NCBI RefSeq assembly: GCF_036345915.1
Contig: NZ_CP107785.1
Span: 5,890,001-5,954,000 of the forward strand
Direction: 5' to 3'
DNA length: 64,000 nt
From: Nocardia sp. NBC_00565
Lineage (GTDB): Bacteria; Actinomycetota; Actinomycetes; Mycobacteriales; Mycobacteriaceae
Of the stretch, positions 1-11,052 are shown in pieces. Under the pieces are notes generated by a model that saw only the letters and a program-made list of their open reading frames with translations, made no database searches and was not told where the DNA came from. Numbering within the stretch: the first letter of the stretch is position 1; each line of letters opens with the position of its first letter. The position numbers were made by a program, and so were the translations under genes.

Positions 1-1
1 C

Positions 2-157
2 CTGGCCGCTGCCATCGAGGACTGTCCGCGCGGCTGTACCCATCTCGGTCCGCCCGCCGACCCCGAATGCGCCCTGGATACGTTGCCCGGCAAGGAACGT
101 CGCGTCGCCGCCATCCGCCTGCTGCTAGCAGCCCTGAGCTCTAACGATCCCTGGTAA
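2..157 (+). CDS. rsgA: C-terminal end of RsgA-like ribosome-assembly GTPase (5' end outside window)
   Basis: An open frame enters from the left edge and ends at TAA 155-157, giving the last 51 residues. It holds a Cys-x3-Cys-x-His-x8-Cys cluster (CPRGCTH then PECALD) followed by a helical tail. RsgA GTPases, which act in 30S subunit maturation, end in a zinc module with C-x4-C-x-H-x5-C spacing followed by a helix, so the match is close but not exact. Context supports the call: in M. tuberculosis the rsgA homologue Rv3228 lies next to the desA3 block found a few kb downstream here. The GTPase domain is not in the window, so this rests on the tail and on synteny. Confidence 0.55.
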   Translation: MAAAIEDCPRGCTHLGPPADPECALDTLPGKERRVAAIRLLLAALSSNDPW

Positions 158-161
158 TTGA

Positions 162-332
162 GCGTCGACTGCCGCATACCGACGCGACGGGGTAGACGTC
201 AAGGCTCTTGCCGGCCGCCCAGGATTCCGACTACGCGTCGGCAACTACCGCCTGGTTTACGAAGTCGATGACGGCAAGCTGATCATCCTCGTCATTACCG
301 CCGGGCACCGTCGCGATTTTTACGAGCGCTAG
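162..332 (+). pseudogene. Remnant of a RelE/ParE-family toxin (C-terminal half only)
   Basis: The frame ending at TAG 330-332 reads as the typical C-terminal half of a RelE-type mRNA interferase: a KALAGRPGFRLRVGNYRLVYE strand pair, then a hydrophobic strand and the closing AGHRRDFYER. The frame is closed upstream by TGA at 159-161, and no ATG, GTG or TTG lies between that stop and the conserved part. There is no antitoxin gene beside it. This is a 5'-truncated relic, not a working toxin gene. A frameshift joining it to the preceding frame is unlikely, because that frame reads as the RsgA tail. Confidence 0.7.
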
Positions 333-350
333 ACACCTGAGCCAGAGACG

Positions 351-391
351 ACGAAGGCGCCCTTGGACTCCGAGCCCAAGTGCGCCTTCGT
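351..391 (-). terminator. Hairpin terminator downstream of secA
   Basis: A 16-bp stem (351-366 with 376-391, one mismatch) with a 9-nt loop begins with ACGAAGG and ends with CCTTCGT. It lies just after the secA stop codon. There is no U-run, as is common for high-GC actinobacterial terminators. The same ACGAAGG/CCTTCGT stem ends occur at 9956-9989 and 38657-38691. Confidence 0.7.
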
Positions 392-401
392 GGTTCGAGC
401 G

Positions 402-3227
<2,826 letters not shown>

Positions 3228-3844
3228 GGGTCTCGTCAGTCCTCTGGTCGGTGTGTCAAATGTTCGGCCGTCACCCGGTCGGGCAGTGTGCACGCGGGCC
3301 CCCGCCGAGCATGGCGGAATCCGCGGCACAGTTCATGGTAATGCGGCGCCCATGGTAGTCCGTAGCGACTGCATGCAGGTCGCTCGAAACGGTCGGCGCC
3401 GTGGACCAGCGACATAGCGCAGTACCCGCCACCACCTAGGCGGCAGCCGTTTCTTCTCACCGTACCCGTGTGTCGCACACGACCCGACGAGAACTTCGGG
3501 CCAATCGAATTGGAGTCGAACCCGCCGCACTGTCGGTGTCATACGATGTAAGTCGTCCGCTGTACCGGCCGCGACAATCTCATCTGCTGAGGTCGGATGG
3601 CATGCGATGACATAAAGGGCAGCGCGGCCTTGGGCATGTCCCGCACGGTACCTCGTTCGCTGTGATCGAATCGAGTTCCCCGGAACCGAGCCGATGAAAC
3701 CTCCCACGGATCCTGGGTCCGGGTAAAGGGGTGTGCGGATATCGCTAGAAATGCCACAGGGGGCAGGACGAACCGTTGTGGGCGACCACAATGGGCGTGG
3801 GAACGGCTCGGGTGGGAGCCACACCGAAAGGAGCACCTGGCAGC
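3228..3844. other. Divergent intergenic region, secA / acyltransferase
   Basis: 617 bases separate the two divergent genes and must hold both promoters. Open frames here are short or have no recognisable protein character. Visible structure is limited to an inverted repeat CCAAT-CGA-ATTGG at 3501-3513. AAAGGAG at 3827-3833 is the ribosome site of the right-hand gene. I see no RNA gene. Confidence 0.5.
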
Positions 3845-5257
3845 GTGATCACGAGATTGACGCCGCAGGACACATCGTTCTATCGGCTCGAGTCGAGTAG
3901 CAATCCGATCCATATCGGCTCTCTCGCGATCGTCCGAGGCAACGACACCGCGCAGGGGGAACCGGCGCTGGACTACGACCGGCTGGTCGATCTGGTGGAG
4001 AGCAGGCTCTCCCTGGTCCCCCGCTATCGCAGGAAGGTGCGCGAAATCCCGTTCGCGCTCGGCCGCCCGGTCTGGGTCGAGGACAGCCACTTCGACATCA
4101 CCTATCACATCCGCCGCTCCGCGCTGCCCGCTCCGGGCACCGACTGCCAGCTGCACGATCTGGTGGCCAGGCTGGCATCGCGACCGCTCGATCAGAGCCG
4201 GCCGCTGTGGGAGATGTATCTGATCGAGGGACTCGCGGAGGGTCGGTCCGCGATTTTCACCAAATCGCATTCGGCGCTGGTCGACGGGGATACCGCGCTC
4301 GAGATCGGGCACGTCATCCTCGACACCAGCGCCTCGCCGCGCGATATCGCCGACGACGCCTGGATCGCACCGCGCGAACCCAACGAGATGGAGCTGCTGG
4401 TCGGCGCGCTCGCCCAGCTGGCAGCCCAGCCGCGTGGGGCGCTCGAGGTCGCCCGCGATGCGAGCGCGCACGCGTTCTCGGTGGTCGCCACCACGGGCAA
4501 GGCGGTGGACTCGGTGGTCTCGGCCGTGCGCGCGGCCACCATCGGCGCACCGGACAGTCCGTTGAACGCCAAGACCTCGCGTAACCGGCGCTTCGATGTG
4601 GTGCGCACGGATCTGGAGGACTACCGCAAGATCCGCAAGCGCTTCGACTGCTCGATCAACGACGTGATCCTGGCCGTGGTCACCGGCGCGCTGCGCAACT
4701 GGCTGCTCTCCCGGGGTGAGGCGCTCACCGAATCGACCGTGCTGCGCGCGGTGGTGCCGATGTCGGTCTATGTCGAGGGCATCGATGACCAGCTCAAACC
4801 GGCCAGCGAGGTGTCCTCGTTCCTCATCGATCTCCCGGTGGGCGAACCGAATCCGGTGATGCGGATATCGCACATCTCCCATGCCACCGAGGCCAACAGC
4901 AAGCACCAGCGCGGTGTCCGCGCGCGCACCCTGGTGCACCTGGCCGGATTCGCTCCGGCCAGCCTGCACGCGATGAGCGTGCGGGCGGCGAGTACGTTCG
5001 CAGAGCACACGTTCAATCTGGTGATCACCAACGCACCGGGTCCGCAGACCCCGATGTACATCGGCGGCGCGCGGATGCTGGAGATGTATCCGGTGTCGCC
5101 GCTGCTGCGCAACCAGGCCTCGAGCATCGGGATCACGTCCTATGACGGACGCGTCTTCTACGGACTCAACGCCGACCGCGACGCGATGGCCGATATCGAT
5201 GTGCTGGCCGCGTCGGTGCACGAGTCCATGGAGGAGATGCTCGGTGCCTGCGTCTGA
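3845..5257 (+). CDS. WS/DGAT-family acyltransferase with altered active-site motif
   Basis: A member of the wax ester synthase / diacylglycerol O-acyltransferase family that makes storage lipids in mycolata. It is 470 residues from GTG 3845, chosen because AAAGGAG lies 11 nt upstream and ITRLTPQDTSFY matches the family start. The PLW box (about 120-122) and the C-terminal ND-x-ILA region are present. The HHxxxDG catalytic motif reads HSALVDG at about 142-148: the first His is kept, while the second, considered the catalytic base, is Ser. Activity is therefore uncertain. The next gene overlaps its end by 14 bp, and the order matches the Rv3234c/Rv3233c-Rv3231c-Rv3230c-Rv3229c region, so a lipid-metabolism role still fits. 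Confidence 0.9.
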   Translation: MITRLTPQDTSFYRLESSSNPIHIGSLAIVRGNDTAQGEPALDYDRLVDLVESRLSLVPRYRRKVREIPFALGRPVWVEDSHFDITYHIRRSALPAPGTDCQLHDLVARLASRPLDQSRPLWEMYLIEGLAEGRSAIFTKSHSALVDGDTALEIGHVILDTSASPRDIADDAWIAPREPNEMELLVGALAQLAAQPRGALEVARDASAHAFSVVATTGKAVDSVVSAVRAATIGAPDSPLNAKTSRNRRFDVVRTDLEDYRKIRKRFDCSINDVILAVVTGALRNWLLSRGEALTESTVLRAVVPMSVYVEGIDDQLKPASEVSSFLIDLPVGEPNPVMRISHISHATEANSKHQRGVRARTLVHLAGFAPASLHAMSVRAASTFAEHTFNLVITNAPGPQTPMYIGGARMLEMYPVSPLLRNQASSIGITSYDGRVFYGLNADRDAMADIDVLAASVHESMEEMLGACV

Positions 5258-5843
5258 TCAGAACACCCTGCGGGTGTATGTCCCCACCACCGTGCCGATG
5301 CTGCGTGAGCTCGTCGCGAACCGGGAATTGCTCCCGGTCGGCGGCACCGCCTTCGCGGTCACGCCGACGCTGCGCGAGGCCTACGCCTCCGGCGATGACG
5401 AGGAGTTGGCCGAGGTGGCGATGGCCGAGGCCGCGCGGGCCTCGCTGCGACTGCTGGCCGCCGAGCGCGAGGACGCCGCCGAGGCGGCCGATGACGCCGA
5501 TGACGCCGAATCGGCGGACGCCGACAGCCCCGCACCGGCCGCGACCTACCACAGCCCGGTCTACCGGCGCGCGGTCATCGCGGCCGATGTGACCGGCGCG
5601 AAGTTGCGCCCTGACCTGGACGACGCGGTGGTTCGCCTGGCCGGACCGATCACCTACGACCGAATCGCCTCGGTGCACGTCGACCTGGCCGAGGCCGAAC
5701 CAGAGGTGGCCAAGGCGGTCGATGTCGTCGACGCCGCCGATCTCGGCGACACCGACGCCGAATTCGTGCTCGGCGATGCCGAGGACCATCAGCTCGCCTG
5801 GTATGCCGCGCAGGAACTGCCATTTCTGCTCGAACTTCTGTGA
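5244..5843 (+). CDS. Conserved hypothetical protein, Rv3231c-like
   Basis: A 199-residue acidic protein starting at GTG 5244 inside the end of the acyltransferase gene, with GGAGGAG about 7 nt upstream; the overlap implies translational coupling. It has no signal peptide or membrane segment. The centre (about 65-95) is a low-complexity Ala/Asp/Glu stretch that may be a linker between two folded parts: an N-terminal part beginning RVYVPTTVPMLRELV and a C-terminal part ending AWYAAQELPFLLELL. It occupies the position of Rv3231c next to the reductase/desaturase genes. No biochemical function is known to me and none can be read from motifs. Confidence 0.8.
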   Translation: MPASDQNTLRVYVPTTVPMLRELVANRELLPVGGTAFAVTPTLREAYASGDDEELAEVAMAEAARASLRLLAAEREDAAEAADDADDAESADADSPAPAATYHSPVYRRAVIAADVTGAKLRPDLDDAVVRLAGPITYDRIASVHVDLAEAEPEVAKAVDVVDAADLGDTDAEFVLGDAEDHQLAWYAAQELPFLLELL

Positions 5844-5866
5844 CGAACAACCTCGACACTCCGCGC

Positions 5867-5887
5867 TAACCTACGATGCCGTAACCT
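5867..5887 (+). promoter_or_regulatory. TAACCTACG direct repeats upstream of ferredoxin reductase
   Basis: TAACCTACGAT at 5867-5877 is followed by TAACCT starting exactly 15 bp later at 5882. The same unit with the same 15-bp period lies before the second desaturase (8653-8687). This suggests one regulator controls both transcripts. It is inferred from the sequence only. Confidence 0.5.
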
Positions 5888-5941
5888 GGCTGCGAGGCGG
5901 GCCCACTGGTGGCCGCTACGACAGGGAGACGAACGGCGGCA

Positions 5942-7099
5942 ATGGTCTTGAGAAAAGCGGCATCCTCGGTGCGGACGGTCAAGGAATGGCTGGAGGCTCC
6001 GGCGGCCGAGGTCGCCGAGCGCGGCGGACGGCTGAACGTGCTGCGCGGAGCCGTCGCGCGCGTCACCACCCCGCTGCTGCCCGACGACTATCTGCACCTG
6101 GCGAATCCGCTGTGGTCCGCCCGGGAGCTGCGCGGCCGAATTGTCGAGGTGCGCAAGGAGACCGCGGACTCGGCCACCCTGGTCATCAAGCCGGGCTGGG
6201 GCTTCGACTGGAAATACGAGCCTGGTCAGTACATCGGCATCGGCATCCTGGTCGAGGGCCGCTGGCACTGGCGTTCGTACTCGCTGACCTGCCCGCCGAA
6301 CTGGACCGATCCGGAACATCGCGGTAAGCGGCTCATCTCCATCGCGGTGAAGGCGATGCCCGAGGGCTTTCTGTCCAGTCATCTGGTCAGCGGTGTCGCC
6401 GCGGGCACCGTGGTCCGGCTGGCCGCACCGCAGGGCGGTTTCGTACTGCCCTCGCCACCGCCGGAGAAGGTGCTGTTCCTCACCGCGGGCAGCGGCATCA
6501 CCCCGGTCATGGCCATGCTGCGCGCGTTGGACCGCCGCGATGTGGTCACCGATGTGGTGCACGTGCACTCCGCACGAACCCTCGACGACGTGATGTTCGG
6601 CGCCGAACTGCGTGATCTGCACGATCGCCGCCCCAGCTTCTCCTCGCACCTGCACCTCACCGACGAGCACGGCCGCTTCTCGCTGACCGCGCTGGACGAG
6701 CACTTCCCGGACTGGCGGGAGCGCCAGACCTGGGCTTGCGGCCCGGCCGCCATGCTCGACGAGATCGAGCACCACTGGCGCGATGCGGGCATCAGCGATC
6801 GCGTGAACGTGGAGCGATTCGAGATCGAGCGTTCTGCCGTCGGTGAGGGCGGCACCGTCACCTTCGGCAAGACCGGGCGCACCGCGGAAGTCGACGGCGC
6901 GACCAGCCTGCTGGAGGCGGGCGAGACCGTCGGTGTGCAGATGCCGTTCGGCTGCCGGATGGGTATCTGCCAGACCTGTGTCGTGACATTGACTTCCGGG
7001 CATACCCGCGATCTGCGCAACGGTGACGAGCGCCGCGAGGGCGACAAGGTGCAGACCTGCATCTCGGCCGCGGCGGGCGACTGCACGCTCGACGTCTGA
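5942..7099 (+). CDS. Ferredoxin/flavodoxin reductase-type electron donor for acyl-CoA desaturase (Rv3230c-like)
   Basis: A 385-residue one-chain electron-transfer protein: FAD domain with RSYSLT (about residues 105-120), NAD(P)H domain with [10 protein letters not shown], and a C-terminal plant-type 2Fe-2S domain with cysteines at about 338, 343, 346 and 373. In M. tuberculosis the homologue Rv3230c passes NADPH electrons to the membrane desaturase DesA3, and here the desaturase follows 79 bp downstream. Start at ATG 5942 is preferred because AGGGAGA precedes it by about 13 nt; an in-frame GTG at 5909 is the alternative. TAACCTACG repeats upstream hint at shared control with the second desaturase. 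Confidence 0.93.
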   Translation: MVLRKAASSVRTVKEWLEAPAAEVAERGGRLNVLRGAVARVTTPLLPDDYLHLANPLWSARELRGRIVEVRKETADSATLVIKPGWGFDWKYEPGQYIGIGILVEGRWHWRSYSLTCPPNWTDPEHRGKRLISIAVKAMPEGFLSSHLVSGVAAGTVVRLAAPQGGFVLPSPPPEKVLFLTAGSGITPVMAMLRALDRRDVVTDVVHVHSARTLDDVMFGAELRDLHDRRPSFSSHLHLTDEHGRFSLTALDEHFPDWRERQTWACGPAAMLDEIEHHWRDAGISDRVNVERFEIERSAVGEGGTVTFGKTGRTAEVDGATSLLEAGETVGVQMPFGCRMGICQTCVVTLTSGHTRDLRNGDERREGDKVQTCISAAAGDCTLDV

Positions 7100-7178
7100 G
7101 ACAGCACACACGCAGCCGCACCGTCGGGAGGATCCGACAGGTACCCTCGAGGTACATCCAGTCAGGGAAAGGACCCCG

Positions 7179-8591
7179 GTGGCCATCACCGATATCAAGG
7201 CGTTCGCCCATCTCACGGCGGCCGACATCGAAACACTGGGCCAGGAACTCGATTCCATTCGACGCTCCGTCGAATTGTCCCGCGGCGAACGTGACGCGAA
7301 GTACATCCGGCGCACCATCGCCGCGCAGCGCGGCCTCGAAGTCGTCGCGCGCGCAGTGCTGTTCGGCAGCCGCAACCGCTGGGCCTGGCTGACCGGAACG
7401 GCATTGCTGTCGGTCGCCAAGATCATCGAGAATATGGAACTCGGGCACAACATCAGCCACGGGCAATGGGACTGGATGAACGATCCCGAGATCCACTCCA
7501 GCTCATGGGAATGGGATATGACCGGGCCTTCGTCGCAGTGGCGGCGGGCGCACAACTACTCCCACCACACCTATACCAATGTGCTCGGCAAGGACGAGGA
7601 CCTCGGGTTCGGCATCCTGCGGATGACCCGCGACGAGGAGTGGCGGCCGGTCCACCTGGTCCAGCCGTTCGCGAACATCCTGCTCGCCGCGACCTTCGAA
7701 TGGGGTATCGCGCTGCACGACTGGGATATCGAGAAGGAAATGTCCGGCGCGCCCAAGCAGCTGACGTCGGAGCCGAACAAGGAGTTCGCCCGCAAGATCA
7801 CCCGCCAGGTGGCGAAGGACTTCCTGTTCTACCCGGCGCTCACCGGACCGGCCTTCATGTCGACACTCAAGGCGAACGCGACCGCCAACCTGGTGCGCAA
7901 CCTGTGGGCGTACGCGGTGATCTTCTGCGGCCACTTCCCCGACGGCGCCGAGAAATTCACCATCGAGCAGCTCGAGGGCGAGACCAGCGGCGAGTGGTAC
8001 CTGCGCCAGATGCTCGGCAGCGCCAACTTCAAGGCCGGACCCGCGATGGCCTTCATGAGCGGCAACCTCTGCTACCAGATCGAACATCACCTGTTCCCCG
8101 ACCTGCCGAGCAACCGGTATCCGGAGATCGCCGAGCGGGTCCGCGAACTGTGCGATAAGTACGACCTGCCCTACACCACCGGCTCGCTCGGCAAGCAGTA
8201 TCTGCTGGCCTTCCGGACCATCCACAAGCTCGCGCTGCCGGACCGCTTCCTCAAGCGCACCGCGGACGACGCGCCGGAGACCTCCTCGGAGCGCAAGTTC
8301 GCGGGGGTCTCGTTGCCCGCCATGCCCTCGATGCCGACGGCCGAGCAGTTGGCCGACAAGTGGAACGAGACGCACTGGCTGCCCATCGACCCCGAGACCG
8401 GTAAGCGCCGCGGTCTGCGTTCGGCGCTGAACGAGGCCAAGGTGGTGTTGCGGGAGAAGGCCAGGCACGAGAAGGAAGTGCTGCGCGAGGCCAAGCTGGC
8501 GCTGCAGGAGAAGGCGCGTCAGGAAAAGACCACGTTGCAGCGCAAAGCCATGCGGGAGCGGGCGATCCGGCGCATTCGACGCCGCAAGTGA
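7179..8591 (+). CDS. Membrane fatty-acyl-CoA desaturase, DesA3-like, copy 1
   Basis: A 470-residue di-iron membrane desaturase that would introduce a delta-9 double bond into stearoyl-CoA, using electrons from the reductase encoded just upstream. Three His boxes are clear: HNISH (90-94), HNYSHH (125-130) and QIEHH (300-304, followed by LFPDLPSNRY). GTG 7179 is chosen as start since AGGGAAAGGA lies about 8 nt upstream and AITDIKAFAHLTAADIE aligns with the paralogue downstream. Unlike that paralogue it carries a C-terminal extension (about 430-470) rich in Lys, Arg and Glu that looks like a charged coiled coil; its role is unknown. Confidence 0.93.
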   Translation: MAITDIKAFAHLTAADIETLGQELDSIRRSVELSRGERDAKYIRRTIAAQRGLEVVARAVLFGSRNRWAWLTGTALLSVAKIIENMELGHNISHGQWDWMNDPEIHSSSWEWDMTGPSSQWRRAHNYSHHTYTNVLGKDEDLGFGILRMTRDEEWRPVHLVQPFANILLAATFEWGIALHDWDIEKEMSGAPKQLTSEPNKEFARKITRQVAKDFLFYPALTGPAFMSTLKANATANLVRNLWAYAVIFCGHFPDGAEKFTIEQLEGETSGEWYLRQMLGSANFKAGPAMAFMSGNLCYQIEHHLFPDLPSNRYPEIAERVRELCDKYDLPYTTGSLGKQYLLAFRTIHKLALPDRFLKRTADDAPETSSERKFAGVSLPAMPSMPTAEQLADKWNETHWLPIDPETGKRRGLRSALNEAKVVLREKARHEKEVLREAKLALQEKARQEKTTLQRKAMRERAIRRIRRRK

Positions 8592-8652
8592 TATAGCATC
8601 CCGAGGACACATTCGCAATAGGGGATTTACCACATTTAGGTGACGCTCCTCA

Positions 8653-8687
8653 TAACCTACGGTCTCGTAACCTACGGTACTGTAACC
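8653..8687 (+). promoter_or_regulatory. Three TAACC direct repeats at 15-bp period directly before the second desaturase
   Basis: TAACCTACGGT occurs at 8653-8663 and 8668-8678, and TAACC again at 8683-8687, each exactly 15 bp apart. The last unit ends 3 bp before ATG 8691. No Shine-Dalgarno precedes the ATG, so transcription probably begins at or near the start codon and the repeats overlap the core promoter. This is a likely repressor site or a composite promoter. Confidence 0.6.
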
Positions 8688-8690
8688 ACC

Positions 8691-9938
8691 ATGGCGATCT
8701 CGGATGTCAAGGAATACGCGCACCTCACCGAAGCTGACGTGGAGGCACTCGGCGCGGAATTCGACGCGATCCGCCGGGATATCGAGGACTCGCGTGGTGA
8801 GCGGGACGCACGGTACATCCGCAATGTCATCCGGTTGCAGCGGGCGCTCGAGATCAGCGGGCGCGCGGTGCTCTTCGCCAGCTTCCTGCCGCCCGCCTGG
8901 TTCGCGGGCGTCGCCCTGCTCAGCACCGCCAAGATCATCGAGAACATGGAGATCGGGCACAACGTCATGCACGGGCAGTGGGACTGGATGAACGATCCCG
9001 AGGTCCACTCCAGCTCGTGGGAATGGGATAACACCGGCCCGTCCAAGCACTGGAAGCACACGCACAACTACCTGCACCACAAGTACACCAACGTGCTCGG
9101 CATGGACGACGACATCGGCTACGGCCTGCTGCGCGTCACCCGGGACCAGCGCTGGAAGCCGTTCAATATCGGCAATCCGGTCTACAACCTGGTGTTGCAG
9201 CTGTTCTTCGAATACGGCGTCGCGATCCAGCATCTGGAGCTCGGTAAGATCGGCCGTTTGAAGGAAGGCTCGCCCGAGCGGGCCGAGTTCGAGGTCAAGC
9301 GCCGCGAGGTGCTGGTCAAGATCGGCAAGCAGGTCGGCAAGGATTACCTGCTGTTCCCGCTGCTGACCGGGCCCGCGTTCGTCTCGACGCTCACCGCGAA
9401 CCTGGCCGCCAATATGATCCGCAATGTCTGGACCAACGCGGTGATCTTCTGCGGCCACTTCCCCGACGGCGCGGAGAAGTTCACCAAGGCCGATATCGAA
9501 GGTGAATCCAAGGGCCAGTGGTACCTGCGCCAGATGCTGGGCAGCGCCAATATCTCCGGTGGTCCGATCACGCACTTCATGTCCGGCAACCTGAGCCACC
9601 AGATCGAGCACCACCTCTTCCCGGATCTGCCGAGCAATCGCTACGCCGAGATCGCGGTGCGCGTGCGCGCCCTGGCCGAGAAGTACGACCTGCCCTACAC
9701 CACAGGCTCGCTCCCGGTGCAGTACTACAAGTCCTGGCGCACCATCCTCAAGCTGGCGCTGCCGAACAAGTACCTGCGCGCGACCGCCGACGATGCCCCC
9801 GAGACCGCCTCGGAGCGCAAGTTCGAAGGCAATGCCGTGCCGAGCTTCGACCCGGTCACCGGCAAGCGCCGCGGCCTGCGCACCGCCCTCGCCGATGGGC
9901 GCCGCCGCTTCGCCAAGCGTGCCCTGCCCATCGGCTGA
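8691..9938 (+). CDS. Membrane fatty-acyl-CoA desaturase, DesA3-like, copy 2
   Basis: A 415-residue paralogue of the preceding gene with the same His boxes (HNVMH, HNYLHH, QIEHH) and the same SNRYAEI and TTGSLPVQYYKSW sections, but without the charged C-terminal tail. Start ATG 8691 gives an N-terminus (AISDVKEYAHLTEADVE) aligned with copy 1. It has its own promoter-proximal repeats and a strong terminator after it, so it can be expressed apart from copy 1. Substrate probably is a long-chain acyl-CoA; whether the two copies differ in chain length or in conditions of use cannot be read from the sequence. Confidence 0.93.
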   Translation: MAISDVKEYAHLTEADVEALGAEFDAIRRDIEDSRGERDARYIRNVIRLQRALEISGRAVLFASFLPPAWFAGVALLSTAKIIENMEIGHNVMHGQWDWMNDPEVHSSSWEWDNTGPSKHWKHTHNYLHHKYTNVLGMDDDIGYGLLRVTRDQRWKPFNIGNPVYNLVLQLFFEYGVAIQHLELGKIGRLKEGSPERAEFEVKRREVLVKIGKQVGKDYLLFPLLTGPAFVSTLTANLAANMIRNVWTNAVIFCGHFPDGAEKFTKADIEGESKGQWYLRQMLGSANISGGPITHFMSGNLSHQIEHHLFPDLPSNRYAEIAVRVRALAEKYDLPYTTGSLPVQYYKSWRTILKLALPNKYLRATADDAPETASERKFEGNAVPSFDPVTGKRRGLRTALADGRRRFAKRALPIG

Positions 9939-9955
9939 GACCTGCTCTCGGAAAA

Positions 9956-9989
9956 CGAAGGCGCCCACCAAAATTGGCGGGCGCCTTCG
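9956..9989 (+). terminator. Hairpin terminator after the desaturases
   Basis: A 15-bp stem with one mismatch (9956-9970 with 9975-9989) and loop AAAT lies 17 bp after the desaturase stop. The stem ends CGAAGG/CCTTCG recur in other terminators of this window. Confidence 0.8.
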
Positions 9990-10154
9990 CCGTCCCCGAT
10001 CCCGTCCGGAACGGTCCGCACTGTTAGGAGACGAGTGTGCGGCCCGTCCGTCCGGTGACGGTCATCTGGTACGCGCGCAGCCACCGGGCACGCAGCCGGC
10101 GGCGGGCGTTGACCTGCGTCGAGGGTGGTCATTCGCTGGTGGTTGACTGGGCAG

Positions 10155-10805
10155 GTGGGTGTTGCGGACATCAGTGTTTACGAGGCCATTCGGTTGCGGC
10201 GCGATGTGCGTGCGGAGTTCACCGGGGACCTCGTCGACGATGCGACGATGTGGCGGATTTTGGATGCCGCGCATCGGGCGCCCAGTGTTGGCAACTCGCA
10301 ACCGTGGGACTTCGTGGTGGTGCGCGAGGCGGCGACGCTACGGAAGTTCGCCGATCATGTCGCCGAGAAGCGGATCGAATTCCGCGACGCACTGCCGCCG
10401 GAGCGGGCGGCGACCTTCGAGCCGATCAAGATCGAGGGCATCACCGAGAGCGGTACCGGCATCGTGGTCACCTATGACCACGACCGCGGCGGCCCGCAGG
10501 TGCTCGGCCGCGCCACCGTCCCCGAAACCGGCATCTATTCAGCGGTTCTCGCGATCCAGAACCTCTGGCTGGCCGCGACCGCCGAACAGGTCGGCGTCGG
10601 ATGGGTCTCGTTCTACGACGCGGAATTCCTGGCCGACCTGGTCGGCCTCCCCGACGGCATCCGCACCGTCGCCTGGCTCTGCGTCGGCCCGGTTCACGAA
10701 TTCCAGCAGATCCCCGACCTGGAACGTTTCGGCTGGCGCACCGGCCGCCCCCTGACCGACGCCATCCACCACGAAACCTACTCGCCCGCCCCTCCGCCCC
10801 CTTAG
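10155..10805 (+). CDS. bluB: 5,6-dimethylbenzimidazole synthase BluB
   Basis: BluB is a flavin-destroying nitroreductase-fold enzyme that converts FMNH2 to the lower ligand of vitamin B12. The 216-residue product matches across its length: YEAIRLRRDVRAEF at the start, APSVGNSQPWDF, YDHDRGGPQVLGR, the ETGIYSAVLAIQNLWLAATA helix and GVGWVSFY, ending DLERFGWRTGRPL. The start is uncertain: GTG 10155 gives a normal N-terminus but has no good ribosome site; GTG 10125 is possible. No other cobalamin gene and no cobalamin riboswitch are visible nearby. Confidence 0.9.
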   Translation: MGVADISVYEAIRLRRDVRAEFTGDLVDDATMWRILDAAHRAPSVGNSQPWDFVVVREAATLRKFADHVAEKRIEFRDALPPERAATFEPIKIEGITESGTGIVVTYDHDRGGPQVLGRATVPETGIYSAVLAIQNLWLAATAEQVGVGWVSFYDAEFLADLVGLPDGIRTVAWLCVGPVHEFQQIPDLERFGWRTGRPLTDAIHHETYSPAPPPP

Positions 10806-10842
10806 GCCGTACCAGCACTCACACTGATCGCTCCCACGGCAA

Positions 10843-11052
10843 TCAGAGCCCGTCGCGCGTGATGTCCGCGCCCTCGGGCGTGCGCACCCGCAACACCTCG
10901 CCATCGAAACGCCCCGAATCGATGGCCGCGGCGGCCCGGTGATGCGAGCGCACCGCGAACTCGTCCTGATCCGCCCGGCTGATCCCATGCACGCGAGCCA
11001 TCTTCTCGGCCGATTCCCCCATCACCTCGCCGGTGGTGCGCTCGGCGCACGC
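10843..11052 (-). pseudogene. Internal fragment of a FadA/FadI-type thiolase
   Basis: About 70 residues on the minus strand read ERTTGEVMGESAEKMARVHG and continue with ISRADQDEFAVRSHHRAAAA and a stretch to the stop at 10843. This is the conserved middle section of acetyl-CoA acetyltransferases. The parts with the catalytic Cys and the C-terminal His/Cys are absent on both sides, and the frame before it has no thiolase character. It is a relic of a beta-oxidation gene left at the edge of the accessory insertion. Confidence 0.75.

Noticed and set aside
3333..3836. 167-codon frame in the secA / acyltransferase gap, minus strand
   Set aside because: No ribosome site, no family character, and it would overlap the acyltransferase ribosome site.
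7503..9971. 822-codon frame antisense to the two desaturases
   Set aside because: It has an internal repeat only because the two desaturase genes are paralogues; it is a shadow.
9990..10154. Possible cobalamin riboswitch before bluB
   Set aside because: The B12 box and the conserved core segments could not be found in the leader.
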